Positions 34,186-44,500 of a DNA stretch of 64,000 nt are shown piece after piece. Both the position numbers and the translations under genes were made by a program. The notes beneath the pieces were generated by a model. The model worked only from the letters and a program-made list of their open reading frames with translations, searched no databases and was not told the DNA's origin. This DNA comes from Rhizobium johnstonii 3841 (GTDB taxonomy: Bacteria > Pseudomonadota > Alphaproteobacteria > Rhizobiales > Rhizobiaceae): assembly GCF_000009265.1 (NCBI RefSeq), contig NC_008378.1:558001-622000 (forward strand), given 5' to 3'. Positions within the stretch are counted from its first letter, which is position 1, and every line of letters starts with the position of its first letter.

Positions 34186-35082
34186 ATGTTTGACGGACGA
34201 TTATTGAATGGCGTGAGCGTACTGGCCGCCGTTATCGAGAGCGGAAGTTTCGCGCGGGCGGCGGAGCTAATGGGACTATCGGCCTCGGGTGTCAGCCGCG
34301 CCATTTCCCGACTGGAGGGGCGGATCGGTCTGCGGCTGCTCGACCGGACAACACGCACGATGCGGCTCACCGATGACGGCGCGCGGTTCTACCAACAGGT
34401 GGCCCCACTCTTGAGCGGCATCGAAGAGGCTGCGCAGACAGCTGTTGGCGCCAGACAGGCGGTGCGTGGCCGACTGCGAGTCAATGTCGACCCATATTTC
34501 TCACGCCTTGTGCTCGGCCCGCGGCTCGGCGCCTTCCTCGACCGTTACCCGGATATCCAGATCGAGGTCATCACCCGCAACGAGATCGGCGATCTTGTTG
34601 CTGATGGCATGGACGTCGCTGTGCGCTTTGGCGAGCCTGCACAACGGTCGCTTATTTCGCGCCTGTTGATGCAGACGCGCGTGATCACGATTGCGGCTCC
34701 CGTTTATATCGAGCGACATGGTCGGCCGGGCCGTCCACAGGATTTGAGTGAGCATACCTGTATCCAGTTCCAGGACCCGCTGACTGCAAGGCCTTTCGAA
34801 TGGGAGCTTCGGCGGCGTGAAGAGGTCGTCTCGATCGAGACCCGCAGCCGCATTTTAGTCAACGATGCCGGCACGACCTTGGCGACCTGCCTTGCGGGGA
34901 TAGGCATCGCGCAAGTCTTCTCACTCGGGATGGCGGATTATCTGAACAATGGGCAGCTCGTGAACCTCTTTCCCGACTGGTCGGACGAGACATTCCCGCT
35001 CTACGCCTTCTATCCCTCGCGTCAGCATGTTCCGGCTAAGGTCAGGGCCTTTATAGATTTCTGCGTCGAGATCATCGAATAG
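34186..35082 (+). CDS. LysR-family transcriptional regulator
   Basis: A 298-residue LTTR of the DsdC/AaeR-like group, with helix-turn-helix in residues 18-60 (SFARAAELMGLSASGVSRAI) and cofactor domain with VAVRFGEPAQRSL and DWSDETFPLYAFYPSRQHV near the C-terminus. It is divergent from the NmrA oxidoreductase gene (129-bp gap) and probably controls it. ATG 34186 is preferred to an upstream GTG. Confidence 0.9.
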   Translation: MFDGRLLNGVSVLAAVIESGSFARAAELMGLSASGVSRAISRLEGRIGLRLLDRTTRTMRLTDDGARFYQQVAPLLSGIEEAAQTAVGARQAVRGRLRVNVDPYFSRLVLGPRLGAFLDRYPDIQIEVITRNEIGDLVADGMDVAVRFGEPAQRSLISRLLMQTRVITIAAPVYIERHGRPGRPQDLSEHTCIQFQDPLTARPFEWELRRREEVVSIETRSRILVNDAGTTLATCLAGIGIAQVFSLGMADYLNNGQLVNLFPDWSDETFPLYAFYPSRQHVPAKVRAFIDFCVEIIE

Positions 35083-35085
35083 ACG

Positions 35086-35107
35086 GAGGCGCCCCGTCGA
35101 GCGCCTC
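35086..35107 (+). terminator. Hairpin after LysR gene
   Basis: Perfect 7-bp stem GAGGCGC (35086-35092) / GCGCCTC (35101-35107), three bases after the LysR stop, between convergent genes. No T-run follows. Confidence 0.45.
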
Positions 35108-35214
35108 TGCTGGCTTAAGCCGGCCGCGGCTTTCTGGTTCTGGAAGTATCGTCTATGGGGTTCTTTCATGCTTGGGCGGAAGGCGAATTGCTATCTCCGG
35201 CCATAAGGCCCTTG

Positions 35215-35685
35215 TCATATGCGTTCTATGCGGACCGGATACTCGCCGCGCACCAGCAACGGCTCGAAGCCATCGTCGAAGCGGCCGAGCCGGATCAGCC
35301 CGTCCCAGCGATAATCCGCATGGAACAGGGCCAGATTACCCCACGGTTTGAAGTAGCAAAGGTCGCCCGGCTGCTCGTTTCCGAAAGCACCGCTGCCTTC
35401 TTCGGTCAGCTTGCGCGGCAGATGGACGATCTTTTCGTTCCTGCCGTAGTCCTCGATCTTAAGGTTCAGGGGCAGGATGGAAACGAGATCGCGCGCCGTC
35501 GGATTGTTGGAGAGTGTCGCGGTCAGGGTTAGATTGTTGAAGCCTATCCTGATCCTGACGCCTGTAGCCTCGGGACTTGCCGGGCCGCGCTCGTCCTGCC
35601 CTTGCGCCACGAGAGGGAGAGCGGCGGCCGCCAAGGTTCCGCCCAGCACCGCGCGACGGCTCATGAACTTGGATGTCATCGACAT
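35215..35685 (-). CDS. Exported cyclophilin-like fold protein with twin-arginine-type leader
   Basis: A 156-residue protein. The leader MSRRAVLGGTLAAAALPLVA (residues 9-28) has a twin-arginine and a hydrophobic stretch, suggesting Tat export. The mature part (VRIRIGFNNLTLTATLSNNP, YGRNEKIVHLP, QPGDLCYFKPWGNLALF) matches the bacterial cyclophilin-like family (Cyclophil_like2), whose function is largely unknown. The start at 35685 follows GGAAGG and lies 13 bp after the SDR stop, so the two genes are probably co-transcribed. Confidence 0.78.
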   Translation of the reverse strand: MSMTSKFMSRRAVLGGTLAAAALPLVAQGQDERGPASPEATGVRIRIGFNNLTLTATLSNNPTARDLVSILPLNLKIEDYGRNEKIVHLPRKLTEEGSGAFGNEQPGDLCYFKPWGNLALFHADYRWDGLIRLGRFDDGFEPLLVRGEYPVRIERI

Positions 35686-35698
35686 GGCGCGCCTTCCG

Positions 35699-36445
35699 TC
35701 AGACAGGTTGAGCCGTCGGCCGGAACAGGATTTCGTTGATGTCGACATCGTCTGGTTCGTTCACCGCGAAGGCGACCGTTCGGGCGAACGTGTCCGCGCT
35801 GATGGCGATCTTGCTGACGAACTCCTTGGTGCCCGCCTGGATGTCCTTTTCGCTGATGTGTTCGAGGAGTTCGGTACTCACTGCGCCGGGTGAAATGATC
35901 GTGGTGCGGATATTGTACGGCTTCACTTCCTTCCGCAGCCCTTCCGAGAGGGCGCGCACGGCGAATTTCGTCGCGCAATAGACGGTGGCACCCGGATCGA
36001 CCACATGACCGTAGACGGAGGACACGTTGATGATGTGCCCCGACTTCTGCGCCTTCATGTGCGGAAGCGCTGCTGCGATGCCGTAGAGCACCCCTTTGAT
36101 GTTCACGTCGATCATGCGATCCCACTCGTCAACTTTGAGCCGTTCGAGCGGCGCAAGTGGCATCAGGCCGGCATTGTTCAGCATCACGTCGATGCGACCG
36201 AACGCCTTGACGGCCGTGTCGACGAGCGTCTTGACTTGATGTTGATCCATCACGTCGGTTTGGACTGCCTTGGCTCTATAGCCCTTGGCGGACAGTTCCT
36301 CAGCCAACGCAGCGATGCGCTCGCTACGCCGCGCGCCGAGGACGACGGACGCGCCGCGCTCGGCAAGGTGACGGGCGGTGGCTTCGCCAAGCCCGCTGCT
36401 TGCCCCGGTGATGACGACCACTTTGTTTTCAATTCCTTGGGACAT
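35699..36445 (-). CDS. Short-chain dehydrogenase/reductase
   Basis: A 248-residue classical [18 protein letters not shown] cofactor motif near residue 14, NNAG at about 90, catalytic Ser in INVSSVYG and the YCATK active-site motif. It oxidises or reduces a carbonyl/alcohol with NAD(P)(H); substrate unknown. It precedes the cyclophilin-like gene and follows the MFS gene by 33 bp on the same strand, so MFS-SDR-cyclophilin-like form a probable operon. Confidence 0.92.
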   Translation of the reverse strand: MSQGIENKVVVITGASSGLGEATARHLAERGASVVLGARRSERIAALAEELSAKGYRAKAVQTDVMDQHQVKTLVDTAVKAFGRIDVMLNNAGLMPLAPLERLKVDEWDRMIDVNIKGVLYGIAAALPHMKAQKSGHIINVSSVYGHVVDPGATVYCATKFAVRALSEGLRKEVKPYNIRTTIISPGAVSTELLEHISEKDIQAGTKEFVSKIAISADTFARTVAFAVNEPDDVDINEILFRPTAQPV

Positions 36446-36478
36446 GTGATGATCTCCTGTTTTGAGGTTTCTGAAGGT

Positions 36479-37666
36479 TCAGGAAAGGCGACTGGCGAGC
36501 GCGGCGAGGACAGCCGAACCGGCGAGAAGGCAGGCGGCCAGAAGGAAGGTGCTCCACCATCCCGCGGTGTCGAAGAGCATGCCGCCAGCGAAAGCACCGC
36601 CTGCAATGGCCAATTGGATCAACGCCACTTGCAGTCCACCTGCCGCTTCCAACTCACCAGGAACGATAGCGGCCATCCAGGTATTCCAGGCGACCGGAAG
36701 CGGCGTCGAGAAAAATCCCCACATGACGAGCAGGGATGCCGTAACCGCCGCGAACGGCCCGAGAGCGATCAGCAGCAGGGCAAGGACCGCAAGAGCAGCC
36801 GGCAGTCCCACGAGAACCAGGAGGAGGTGGCGCCGGGGGATGAAGCCAATGACGGAGGTTCCAGCCAGTCCGCCGACGCCAAGGCCGAGAAGCACCATGG
36901 ACAGAACATTCAATTCCAGTCCCGTGACGCCTTCGAGGAACGGGCGAAGATAAATAGACAGAGCGTTCTGGCCGATGAAGGCGAGACCGGTCGCCGCCAT
37001 TCCTATCGCGAATGTGCGATTGCGCAGCAGCCCGAATATTCTGGCCACCGACGCGGTGGATGTCGCCGGCATCCTCGGCAGGACCACCAGTTGCCAGACG
37101 AGCGCTGCTATTCCGATCGGCACCGTAATGAAGAATGTGCCCCGCCATCCGATCAACCCGCCCAGAAAACTCCCGAGCGGCGCGGCAAGGACGAGGGCGA
37201 ATGCGGTGCCGCCTTGAAGAAGCGCAATGGCCTTGGGCAGGTCACGGTCTGAAGCCAGGCGTGCCAGAATAGCCGTCGACAGCGACCAGAAGCCGCCGAT
37301 CGAAACGCCGACCAGGGACCGCCCGACGAGAAAGACAGGGAAGTTGGGTGCGAGGGCAACCGCCAGGCTCGATGCGACAAGAACCGCCGTATAAAGCAGG
37401 ACGACAGACTTCCGGTCGATCCTCGCCAGGAAGGCATTGCCGAAAAGGCTGGTGATGACCGCAAAGACTCCCGATACGGTGATCGCCAATCCGGCTTGCC
37501 CCTCTGACACAGAGAGGTCCCTGGCGATCGGGGTCAGAAGGCTCACAGGAAGAAATTCCAATCCCACCAGAAGGAACGTGAGAAGCGAGAGACAGGTCAC
37601 AGCAGACCACGAGGTCGCCGTGTCGTCCGTCAGTGAGGTCTCATTCAATGTCAATTCGACGGTCAT
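36479..37666 (-). CDS. MFS transporter, DHA1 (NepI/arabinose-efflux-like)
   Basis: A 395-residue transporter with twelve predicted hydrophobic segments. The first is LSLLTFLLVGLEFLPVSLL; the loop LARIDRKSVVLLY and LVGRSLVGVSIGGFWSLSTA are typical of the DHA1 drug/nucleoside efflux group. Probably a proton-driven exporter of a small molecule. It is divergent from LysR 37761-38657 (94 bp apart; a TATAAT-like -10 lies at 37726-37731 for the LysR direction), which likely regulates it. Confidence 0.9.
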   Translation of the reverse strand: MTVELTLNETSLTDDTATSWSAVTCLSLLTFLLVGLEFLPVSLLTPIARDLSVSEGQAGLAITVSGVFAVITSLFGNAFLARIDRKSVVLLYTAVLVASSLAVALAPNFPVFLVGRSLVGVSIGGFWSLSTAILARLASDRDLPKAIALLQGGTAFALVLAAPLGSFLGGLIGWRGTFFITVPIGIAALVWQLVVLPRMPATSTASVARIFGLLRNRTFAIGMAATGLAFIGQNALSIYLRPFLEGVTGLELNVLSMVLLGLGVGGLAGTSVIGFIPRRHLLLVLVGLPAALAVLALLLIALGPFAAVTASLLVMWGFFSTPLPVAWNTWMAAIVPGELEAAGGLQVALIQLAIAGGAFAGGMLFDTAGWWSTFLLAACLLAGSAVLAALASRLS

Positions 37667-37760
37667 GCATGTGCTCCTGTCCGCTGCCCGATAGATAGCC
37701 GGACTGGTTTTGCGCGACTAGAAGCTATAATCTGAACGTCGTGATGAAGGAGATTCAACA

Positions 37761-38657
37761 ATGCGGCGCGACGAGTTCACGGAAATGCGTGCGTTTCTGG
37801 AGGTGGCTCAGGAGCGGAGTTTCACCCGCGCTGCATCGAAACTGGGAGTCACGCGCTCGGCGCTGAGCCATACGATCAGCGCGCTCGAAGCCCGGCTTGG
37901 CGTCCGGCTTCTCTCCCGCACGACGCGTGACGTGGCTCCCACGGCGGCCGGTGCCCGGCTCATGGAAAGTATTCAGCCGCATTTCGAGAGCATCGCCGCC
38001 GGGATCAGTGCCCTCGGCGCGCTGCGCGACAAGCCTTCGGGCACAGTCCGCCTCGTATGTCCCGATGATGCCGTCGAGCTGGTCTTCCGTTCGAGGCTGC
38101 CGGCATTTTTACGGGATTACCCCGATATCACCGTGGAACTCATCGTCGACAACGGTTTTACAAATATCGTCGAGCGCCAATTCGATGCCGGCGTGCGGCT
38201 CGGCGAAGCGATTGCGCGCGACATGGTGGCCGTTCGCATTGGACCCGATATCTCTTACGCTGTGGTCGGATCAACCGATTATTTTGCGGCCCGCACTGTG
38301 CCTTCGACCCCGCATGACTTGACGGACCACAATTGCGTCAACCTGCGTCTTCCGACGTCAGGCGCTCTCTATGCCTGGGAGTTTGAAAAGGATGGCCGCG
38401 AGTTCAGCGTACGGGTGGAAGGCCAGCTCGTGATGAGCAACATAGGGCCGGCGATCAATGCCGCTCTCGATGGGGCGGGGCTGTCTTATGTGCCGAGGGA
38501 TCTGATCAGGCAATATTGTGACAGCGGTCAACTGCACGAAGTGCTGGCGGACTGGGCGCCAACATTCCAAGGCTATCATCTCTATTACCCCAGCCGGCGC
38601 CATCCATCCCCTGCTTTCTCCGCCTTCGTTGAAGCTTTCCGCTACCGGTATCGGTAG
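37761..38657 (+). CDS. LysR-family transcriptional regulator
   Basis: A 298-residue LTTR with the helix-turn-helix in RSFTRAASKLGVTRSALSHT (residues about 20-39) and the effector domain ending in a DWAPTFQGYHLYYPSRRHPS segment typical of the group regulating MFS/SDR genes. RBS AAGGAG lies before ATG 37761. It is divergent from the MFS-SDR operon. The TAG stop sits inside an 11-bp palindrome. Confidence 0.92.
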   Translation: MRRDEFTEMRAFLEVAQERSFTRAASKLGVTRSALSHTISALEARLGVRLLSRTTRDVAPTAAGARLMESIQPHFESIAAGISALGALRDKPSGTVRLVCPDDAVELVFRSRLPAFLRDYPDITVELIVDNGFTNIVERQFDAGVRLGEAIARDMVAVRIGPDISYAVVGSTDYFAARTVPSTPHDLTDHNCVNLRLPTSGALYAWEFEKDGREFSVRVEGQLVMSNIGPAINAALDGAGLSYVPRDLIRQYCDSGQLHEVLADWAPTFQGYHLYYPSRRHPSPAFSAFVEAFRYRYR

Positions 38658-38662
38658 CGGAA
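38637..38662. terminator. Palindrome containing the LysR stop codon
   Basis: Perfect 11-bp arms TTCCGCTACCG (38637-38647) and CGGTAGCGGAA (38652-38662) with loop GTAT. The LysR stop TAG is at 38655-38657 inside the second arm. It separates the LysR gene from the convergent SDR remnant and could act in either direction. Confidence 0.5.
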
Positions 38663-38713
38663 AACAGGCCGTGCGAAGCAGCGCAACCCGTCGCGCCTCT
38701 TGTTCATCGACAA

Positions 38714-39459
38714 TTACCGGGCGCTGTCGATGATGGCGCCACCGTCGGGGGTAAGGCTGTATCCCGTAATGAATTGGGAATCCTTGCTGGCCAGGAACAG
38801 CACCACCGGGGCGATGTCGTCTTCCGGCGAGCCGAAACGAGCAAGTGCGCTCATCGGTGGAGGAACCTCCTTTTCTGCTGCGCCCCAAGTGTCCGCTACC
38901 GGCAGAACGTTGTTCACGGTGATCTTGTCGGCACCCCATTCGCGTGCCGCCGTGCGAGTGAGCGCGCGCACCGCCTCCTTGGCCATGTTGTACGGGCCGT
39001 ACCCGGCCAATCCAATCGTGCCGGCCATCGACCCGAAGTTGATGATCCGCCCTTCTCCGCCTTCTCTCAGATGAGGATAGCAAGCCTGCATGAAGCGTAG
39101 ATATGCGATCGGCCCGGTGTCGAAGTTCCGTTGCAGCTGCTCGACCGAAAGGTCGATGACTGAAGACAAGACCGCAGAACCATCGAAAGCATTGTTCACG
39201 AGAATGTCGATGCGGCCGTATTTTGCGACAACCTTGTCCACCGCGGCCGTGATCTGATCGGCTTCACCGACGTCGCAGACGACGCCGAGCGCGGTGCCGC
39301 CGGCTTCGGCGATATCCGCGACAACGCGTTCGACGCCTTCGGATGTCAGCGAAAGAACTGCGACCTTCGCGCCTTCGGCCGCAAACAGCTTTGCGGTGGC
39401 GCGGCCAATGCCGCGGCTTGCGCCAGTGATGACGGCAACCTTCCATTGAGTCGATCCAT
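38714..39459 (-). pseudogene. Short-chain dehydrogenase with single-base frameshift near the N-terminus
   Basis: Starting at ATG 39459 (RBS GGAGA) the sequence reads MDRLNG and then leaves frame. One inserted base near 39440 restores MDRLNGKVAVITGASRG, which continues unbroken through GRIDILVNNAF (NAG-like motif) and YGPYNMAKEAV (YxxxK) to the stop at 38714, about 248 residues. The single missing A lies in the GGAAGG run. The defect is either a real recent inactivation or a sequencing error. It lies between LysR 37761 and the DoxX-like gene, under the likely control of the HxlR regulator. Confidence 0.8.
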
Positions 39460-39499
39460 GTGTATCTCCATTTGATAAGGCTTGGGAATCGTCGAGGCG

Positions 39500-39893
39500 T
39501 CAGAGGACGGCGGCCTGGACGTAAGGGGAGGGGACGTCGCGAACGTCGTTCTGCGTGATGAACGAGGCGATCAGCAGCGCCAGGCCGATCGCCGCTGGCA
39601 GGGCGCCGACAGGTTTTCGAACGCCGATATGCGCGAGGCCCGATAGCAGCAGGTGAAAGAAGATGCCCGCATAGGCGAGATCGCTGAGCGGGACGCTGAC
39701 GCGCGAAAGGATCGCGAGCGGGCCGAGGATCTTAACAATGACCATGAACGGAACGAGGTTGTTGGCGCTGTATCCGAGTTCCGTCAGCGCCTCACGAACC
39801 CACTGTTTCTTTGTGGCATACATGTAGGCTGAAGCGAGGTAGAGCACGGATAGAAGTGCCGTGCTGATCCAGTATCCGTAAAATTCAAGCATA
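39500..39893 (-). CDS. DoxX-like small membrane protein
   Basis: A 130-residue protein with four hydrophobic helices and the DoxX_2-like features YMYATKKQWVREALTELGYS and LGPLAIL. Members are often found with HxlR/MarR regulators and quinone- or electrophile-response genes; biochemical function is unclear. ATG 39893 follows AGGGATG; a GTG at 39916 is an alternative. It precedes the broken SDR on the same strand and is divergent from the HxlR gene. Confidence 0.78.
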
Positions 39894-40020
39894 AGCTCAT
39901 CCCTGTCGCTGCTCACGCAGCAACATTCCTCTCGTCGAGTCTGTCGGTTTCTATGTGAGAGGCGCTCCTTTTACTGCGCCCTTGATGCACGGACGGAAAA
40001 TGTCGTCTAAGGTCTATCTT

Positions 40021-40044
40021 TGCAAGTAGGATGAATTACTTGCA
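40021..40044. promoter_or_regulatory. HxlR operator, perfect inverted repeat
   Basis: Perfect 8-bp arms TGCAAGTA (40021-40028) and TACTTGCA (40037-40044) with an 8-base spacer, ending 6 bases before the HxlR start. It lies in the gap shared with the divergent DoxX-like/SDR genes, so the HxlR protein probably represses itself and that operon here. Confidence 0.75.
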
Positions 40045-40050
40045 GCTAGT

Positions 40051-40431
40051 ATGGAAAACCAGACTATGGCCGATGGCGAAATCAATATGCATGAGGAGAT
40101 GCGCCGCGCATTCGCGTTGCTCTCCGGCAAATGGAAGCTGGAAATCATGTGGCTGCTCCATCAGCGGATCCACCGGTTTGGCGAACTGAGAAAGGCTATT
40201 CCCGGCATCACCCAACACATGCTGACGGCGCAACTCCGCGAGCTCGAAGCAGACGGACTCGTGTCCCGCACCATCTTTGCGGAGGTTCCTCCGCGCGTCG
40301 AATATGAGATCACGCAAAAAGCGCGGGGCCTCGGTCCCACCATGGAAGCCTTGACGGCATGGTGGAATGAGTACGGAAAGAGTGTGCCAGTGAAACCGAG
40401 CACACGCGGTCGGAAAGCGAGAGATGGCTGA
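40051..40431 (+). CDS. HxlR-family transcriptional regulator
   Basis: A 126-residue winged-helix protein: MRRAFALLSGKWKLEIMWLL at the N-terminal half, then FGELRKAIPGITQHMLTAQL and a wing RTIFAEVPPRVEYEIT, all typical of HxlR. No cysteine is present, so sensing by thiol oxidation, as in YodB, is unlikely. It overlaps a perfect palindrome immediately upstream and is divergent from the DoxX-like gene. The 217 bp after it hold no gene. Confidence 0.92.
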   Translation: MENQTMADGEINMHEEMRRAFALLSGKWKLEIMWLLHQRIHRFGELRKAIPGITQHMLTAQLRELEADGLVSRTIFAEVPPRVEYEITQKARGLGPTMEALTAWWNEYGKSVPVKPSTRGRKARDG

Positions 40432-40648
40432 GCTGCCTGTGGGTCGATTGCTATCCCTGCCGCAACCGCTTTAGCTATCGCTTCATGCGAATGATCGGAA
40501 TGATCACATTGGCGCGTCAGCCGATGACAGCTATCGCAGTTCGCCCGGCGGCAAATTGGACCGATTATGCGCAGCTTCGGTCGGCGCGCGTGTTGGATTC
40601 TCTCCAGCAACTCACCGGCAGCTCGTCATAGCCTCCCACGGATCACAT

Positions 40649-41143
40649 TCACGAAAAACTCGAACCGGACTTGTCCCAGCCTTCCTTGACCGTTTCCATC
40701 GCGACATTCGTCGATGTGCTGGCAACGTGGGGCAGCGTCGAGATGCGCTCGCCGAGGACGCGGCGGTAGCGGCCGATATCGCGCGTGCGGATCTTCAGGA
40801 GATAGTCGAACCTGCCGGCGATCATATGGCACTCTTCGACTTCGCTGATCTTCTTGATGGCATCGTTGAAGCTTTTCAGCGCGTCCTCGCGGGTATCGGA
40901 AAGCTTCACCTCGACGAAAGCAATATGGTCGAGCTGCATTTTCGACGGATTGAGGACGGCCTTGAAGCCTTCGATATATCCTTCGCTGATCAACCTTTTG
41001 AAGCGGATCTGGCACGGCGTCTTGGACAATCCGACACGCGCGGCCAGATCGGTGATCGACAGCCTGCCGTCCTCGGTGAGTGCGGTGAGGATCTTTCTGT
41101 CGAACTGGTCCAATTCACTAAAGATGTCGGTTTCAGTAGCCAT
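40649..41143 (-). CDS. putR: Lrp/AsnC-family regulator of proline utilisation (PutR-like)
   Basis: A 164-residue Lrp-type protein: helix-turn-helix in residues 10-50 (FDRKILTALTEDGRLSITDL; VGLSKTPCQIRFKRL) and a RAM/effector domain (HIAFVEVKLSD; MIAGRFDYLLKIRTRD). It is divergent from putA with one small gene between, the arrangement of rhizobial/agrobacterial PutR, which activates putA in response to proline. Start 41143 (MATETDIF) is chosen over an upstream in-frame ATG. Confidence 0.9.
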   Translation of the reverse strand: MATETDIFSELDQFDRKILTALTEDGRLSITDLAARVGLSKTPCQIRFKRLISEGYIEGFKAVLNPSKMQLDHIAFVEVKLSDTREDALKSFNDAIKKISEVEECHMIAGRFDYLLKIRTRDIGRYRRVLGERISTLPHVASTSTNVAMETVKEGWDKSGSSFS

Positions 41144-41293
41144 TTGAACTCTCGCGGGCGGATTAATAAGTTCATACAGCCTGGAAACTGTTGAAATCAA
41201 GTGAGATTGCGATTTGTGATTATGATAGATTATCCGCCGGGCAGAAGAGTGCTGAAATCGGTATCGGCGCCGCGCTCAACACGGGGATCATTC

Positions 41294-41500
41294 ATGCATA
41301 ACAAAGAAACGGATGACGATCGCGCGCCGGATTTGCTCGCGCACTACCGGCCGCTGGCGATCAGGGCCGTGGCCGCGGCGCTCACCCTCAAGCGCGACAG
41401 ACCGGAGGCGCGCCCGCTGCGAGAGACGGAATATTCCGGCCCAGCTTGCACGGACGATGCGCAGTGGGACGACGAGCCCGGCATCTCGTTCATCCGTTAA
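41294..41500 (+). CDS. Small hypothetical protein upstream of putA
   Basis: A 68-residue reading frame with RBS GGGGAT before ATG 41294. It contains LAHYRPLAIRAVAAALTLKR, which looks like a conserved amphipathic helix, and an acidic C-terminus. It ends 27 bp before the putA start and is probably co-transcribed. I do not recognise a characterised family; a small regulator or partner of PutA is a guess. Confidence 0.5.
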   Translation: MHNKETDDDRAPDLLAHYRPLAIRAVAAALTLKRDRPEARPLRETEYSGPACTDDAQWDDEPGISFIR

Positions 41501-41527
41501 ACCAGATATCGATTGATAGGTACCTTC

Positions 41528-44500
41528 ATGTTGAACGCAGCGATGGACCCCGCCCCCTCCAACGATCCGACCGACGGCGCGCCATTCTCGGCCTTTGCCC
41601 CACCGATCCGGCCGCAATCCGAACTTCGCCAGGCCATCACGGCAGCCTATCGCCGGCCGGAAACCGAATGCCTGCCGCCGCTCGTTGCCGCAGCGCGCGT
41701 CTCCGAAGCAAAACGCTATGACATTCGCAGCACGGCCCGCAGCCTGATCGAGGCGTTGCGCGCCAAGCACAAGGGGACCGGTGTCGAAGGGCTGGTGCAG
41801 GAATATTCGCTTTCCAGCCAGGAAGGCGTGGCGCTCATGTGCCTCGCCGAAGCGCTGCTGCGCATTCCCGATACCGAAACCCGGGACGCGCTGATCCGCG
41901 ACAAGATCGCCGAGGGTAACTGGACCTCCCATATCGGCGGCGGAAAATCCATGTTCGTCAATGCCGCCACCTGGGGCCTCGTCGTCACCGGCAAGCTCAC
42001 CTCGACGGTCAACGACCGAAGCCTGTCGGCAGCGCTGACGCGGCTGATTGCGCGCGCCGGCGAGCCGGTCATCCGTCGCGGCGTCGATATGGCGATGCGC
42101 ATGATGGGCGAGCAGTTCGTCACCGGCGAAACGATCGCAGAGGCGCTGAAACGCGCCCGGCCGCTGGAAGCGCGCGGCTTCCGCTATTCCTACGACATGC
42201 TGGGCGAGGCAGCGACGACGGGCGCTGATGCCGAGCGTTATTACCGGGATTACGAAAAGGCGATCCACGCCATCGGCAAGGCGTCGGACGGGCGCGGCAT
42301 CTATGACGGCCCGGGCATATCGATCAAGCTTTCGGCCCTGCATCCCCGTTACGTGAGGTCGCAGGCCGGCCGGGTGATGAGCGAGCTGCTGCCGAAGGTC
42401 AAGGCGCTGGCCGTTCTCGCCAAGACCTATGATATCGGCCTCAATATTGACGCGGAGGAGGCCGATCGGCTGGAGCTTTCGCTCGATCTCCTCGAGGAGC
42501 TTTGCTTTGCCCCTGATCTTGCCGGATGGAACGGGCTGGGCTTCGTCGTGCAGGCCTATGGCAAGCGCTGCCCCTTCGTCCTCGACTACATCATCGATCT
42601 CGCACGCCGCTCCGGGCGCCGGGTCATGGTCCGTCTCGTCAAGGGCGCTTATTGGGATGCGGAGATCAAGCGTGCCCAGCTTGACGGTCTCGACGACTAT
42701 CCGGTCTATACCCGCAAGATCTTCACCGACGTCGCCTACGTCGCCTGCGCGCGCAAGCTGCTCGATGCTCCGGATGCGGTCTTCCCGCAATTTGCCACCC
42801 ATAATGCGCAGACGCTCGCCACGATCTATCGTCTGGCGGGCCCTGATTTCACCGTCGGCAAATACGAGTTCCAATGCCTGCATGGCATGGGCGAACCTCT
42901 CTACGACGAGGTTGTCGGAAAGGAAAAGCTGGACCGGCCCTGCCGGATTTATGCGCCTGTGGGAACGCATGAGACGCTGCTCGCCTATCTGGTTCGGCGT
43001 CTTCTGGAAAATGGCGCCAATTCCTCCTTCGTGCACCGCATCTCCGATCCGAATGTCTCGGTCGAGGCGCTGATCGCCGATCCCGCCGAAATCGTCGCAG
43101 CCATGCCTGTCGTTGGCGCGCCGCACGCGCAGATCGCCTCGCCGCGGGCACTTTACGGCAATGCCCGGGCCAATTCCGATGGTCTCGATCTCTCGAACGA
43201 GGCCACCCTTTCGGATTTGGCTGATGCGCTCATCTCCACGGCTGCTGCCCCGTGGCATGCGCTTCCCCTCCTTGCCGACGGCTCTACGGATGGGGTGACG
43301 CGCGATGTTCTCAATCCTGCCGATCACCGGGATGTCGTCGGCACGGTGACCGAAGTGAAGGTCGAGGAGGCAGCGCGTATCGTTCGCATGGCTGCGGAGC
43401 ATGCGCCGCAATGGGCGGCCGTGCCGCCGGCCGAGCGTGCCGCCTGCCTGGAGCGGGCGGCCGATATCATGCAGGCCCGCATCAAGGTGCTGATGGGCAT
43501 TGTCATGCGCGAGGCCGGCAAATCCGCGGCCAATGCCGTCGGCGAGGTGCGTGAGGCCATCGACTTCCTGCGCTACTACGCCGAACAGGCGCGCAAGACG
43601 CTGGGCCCCTCGCATGCGCCCCTCGGCCCGATCGTCTGCATCAGCCCGTGGAATTTTCCGCTGGCGATTTTCACCGGACAGGTCGCCGCAGCCTTGGTGG
43701 CCGGCAATCCCGTGCTTGCCAAACCTGCCGGCGTCACGCCGATTATCGCTTCGGAGAGCGTCAAGATCCTTCACGAGGCGGGCGTGCCTGTCGGTGCCCT
43801 GCAGTTCGTCCCCGGCAGCGGCCGTCTCGGCGCCGGTATGGTCGGGGCGGAGGAAACGGCAGGCGTTATGTTTACCGGGTCGACCGAAGTTGCCCGCATG
43901 ATCCAGGCGCAGCTGGCGGAACGGCTGTCGGTGAGCGGCAAGCCGATTCCGCTGATTGCCGAAACCGGCGGCCAGAACGGCATGATCGTCGACTCCTCGG
44001 CTTTGGCCGAGCAGGTGGTGGCCGACGTCATCGCGTCAGCTTTCGACAGCGCCGGTCAGCGCTGCTCGGCGCTCAGGGTTCTCTGCGTTCAGGACGATGT
44101 CGCCGACAGGACTCTCGCCATGCTGAAGGGCGCCTTCCGCGAGCTGACGATCGGCCGTACCGATCGCCTGAGCATCGATGTCGGCCCGGTCATCAACGAC
44201 AGCGCAAAGGCGGAGATCGACCAGCATATCGAGCATATGCGCGGCTTGGGCCGCAAGGTGGATCAGCTGCCGCTGCCCGAAAGTGCCGCGGCGGGAACCT
44301 TCGTTCCGCCCACAATCATCGAAATCAAGTCCCTGTCGGACCTGACGAAGGAGATCTTCGGACCGGTTCTGCATGTCGTCCGCTTCAAGCGAAACGGGCT
44401 CGACCGTCTGATCGACGACATCAACGCATCGGGTTATGGTCTCACATTCGGGCTTCACACCCGGCTTGATGAGACGATCGCGCATGTGACCAGCCGCATC

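Noticed and set aside
41288..43774. 828-codon open frame antisense to putA
   Set aside because: It is a shadow of putA: the arginine/histidine/aspartate-rich translation has no family features, and putA on the other strand is complete with all motifs. High G+C third positions keep the antisense frame open.
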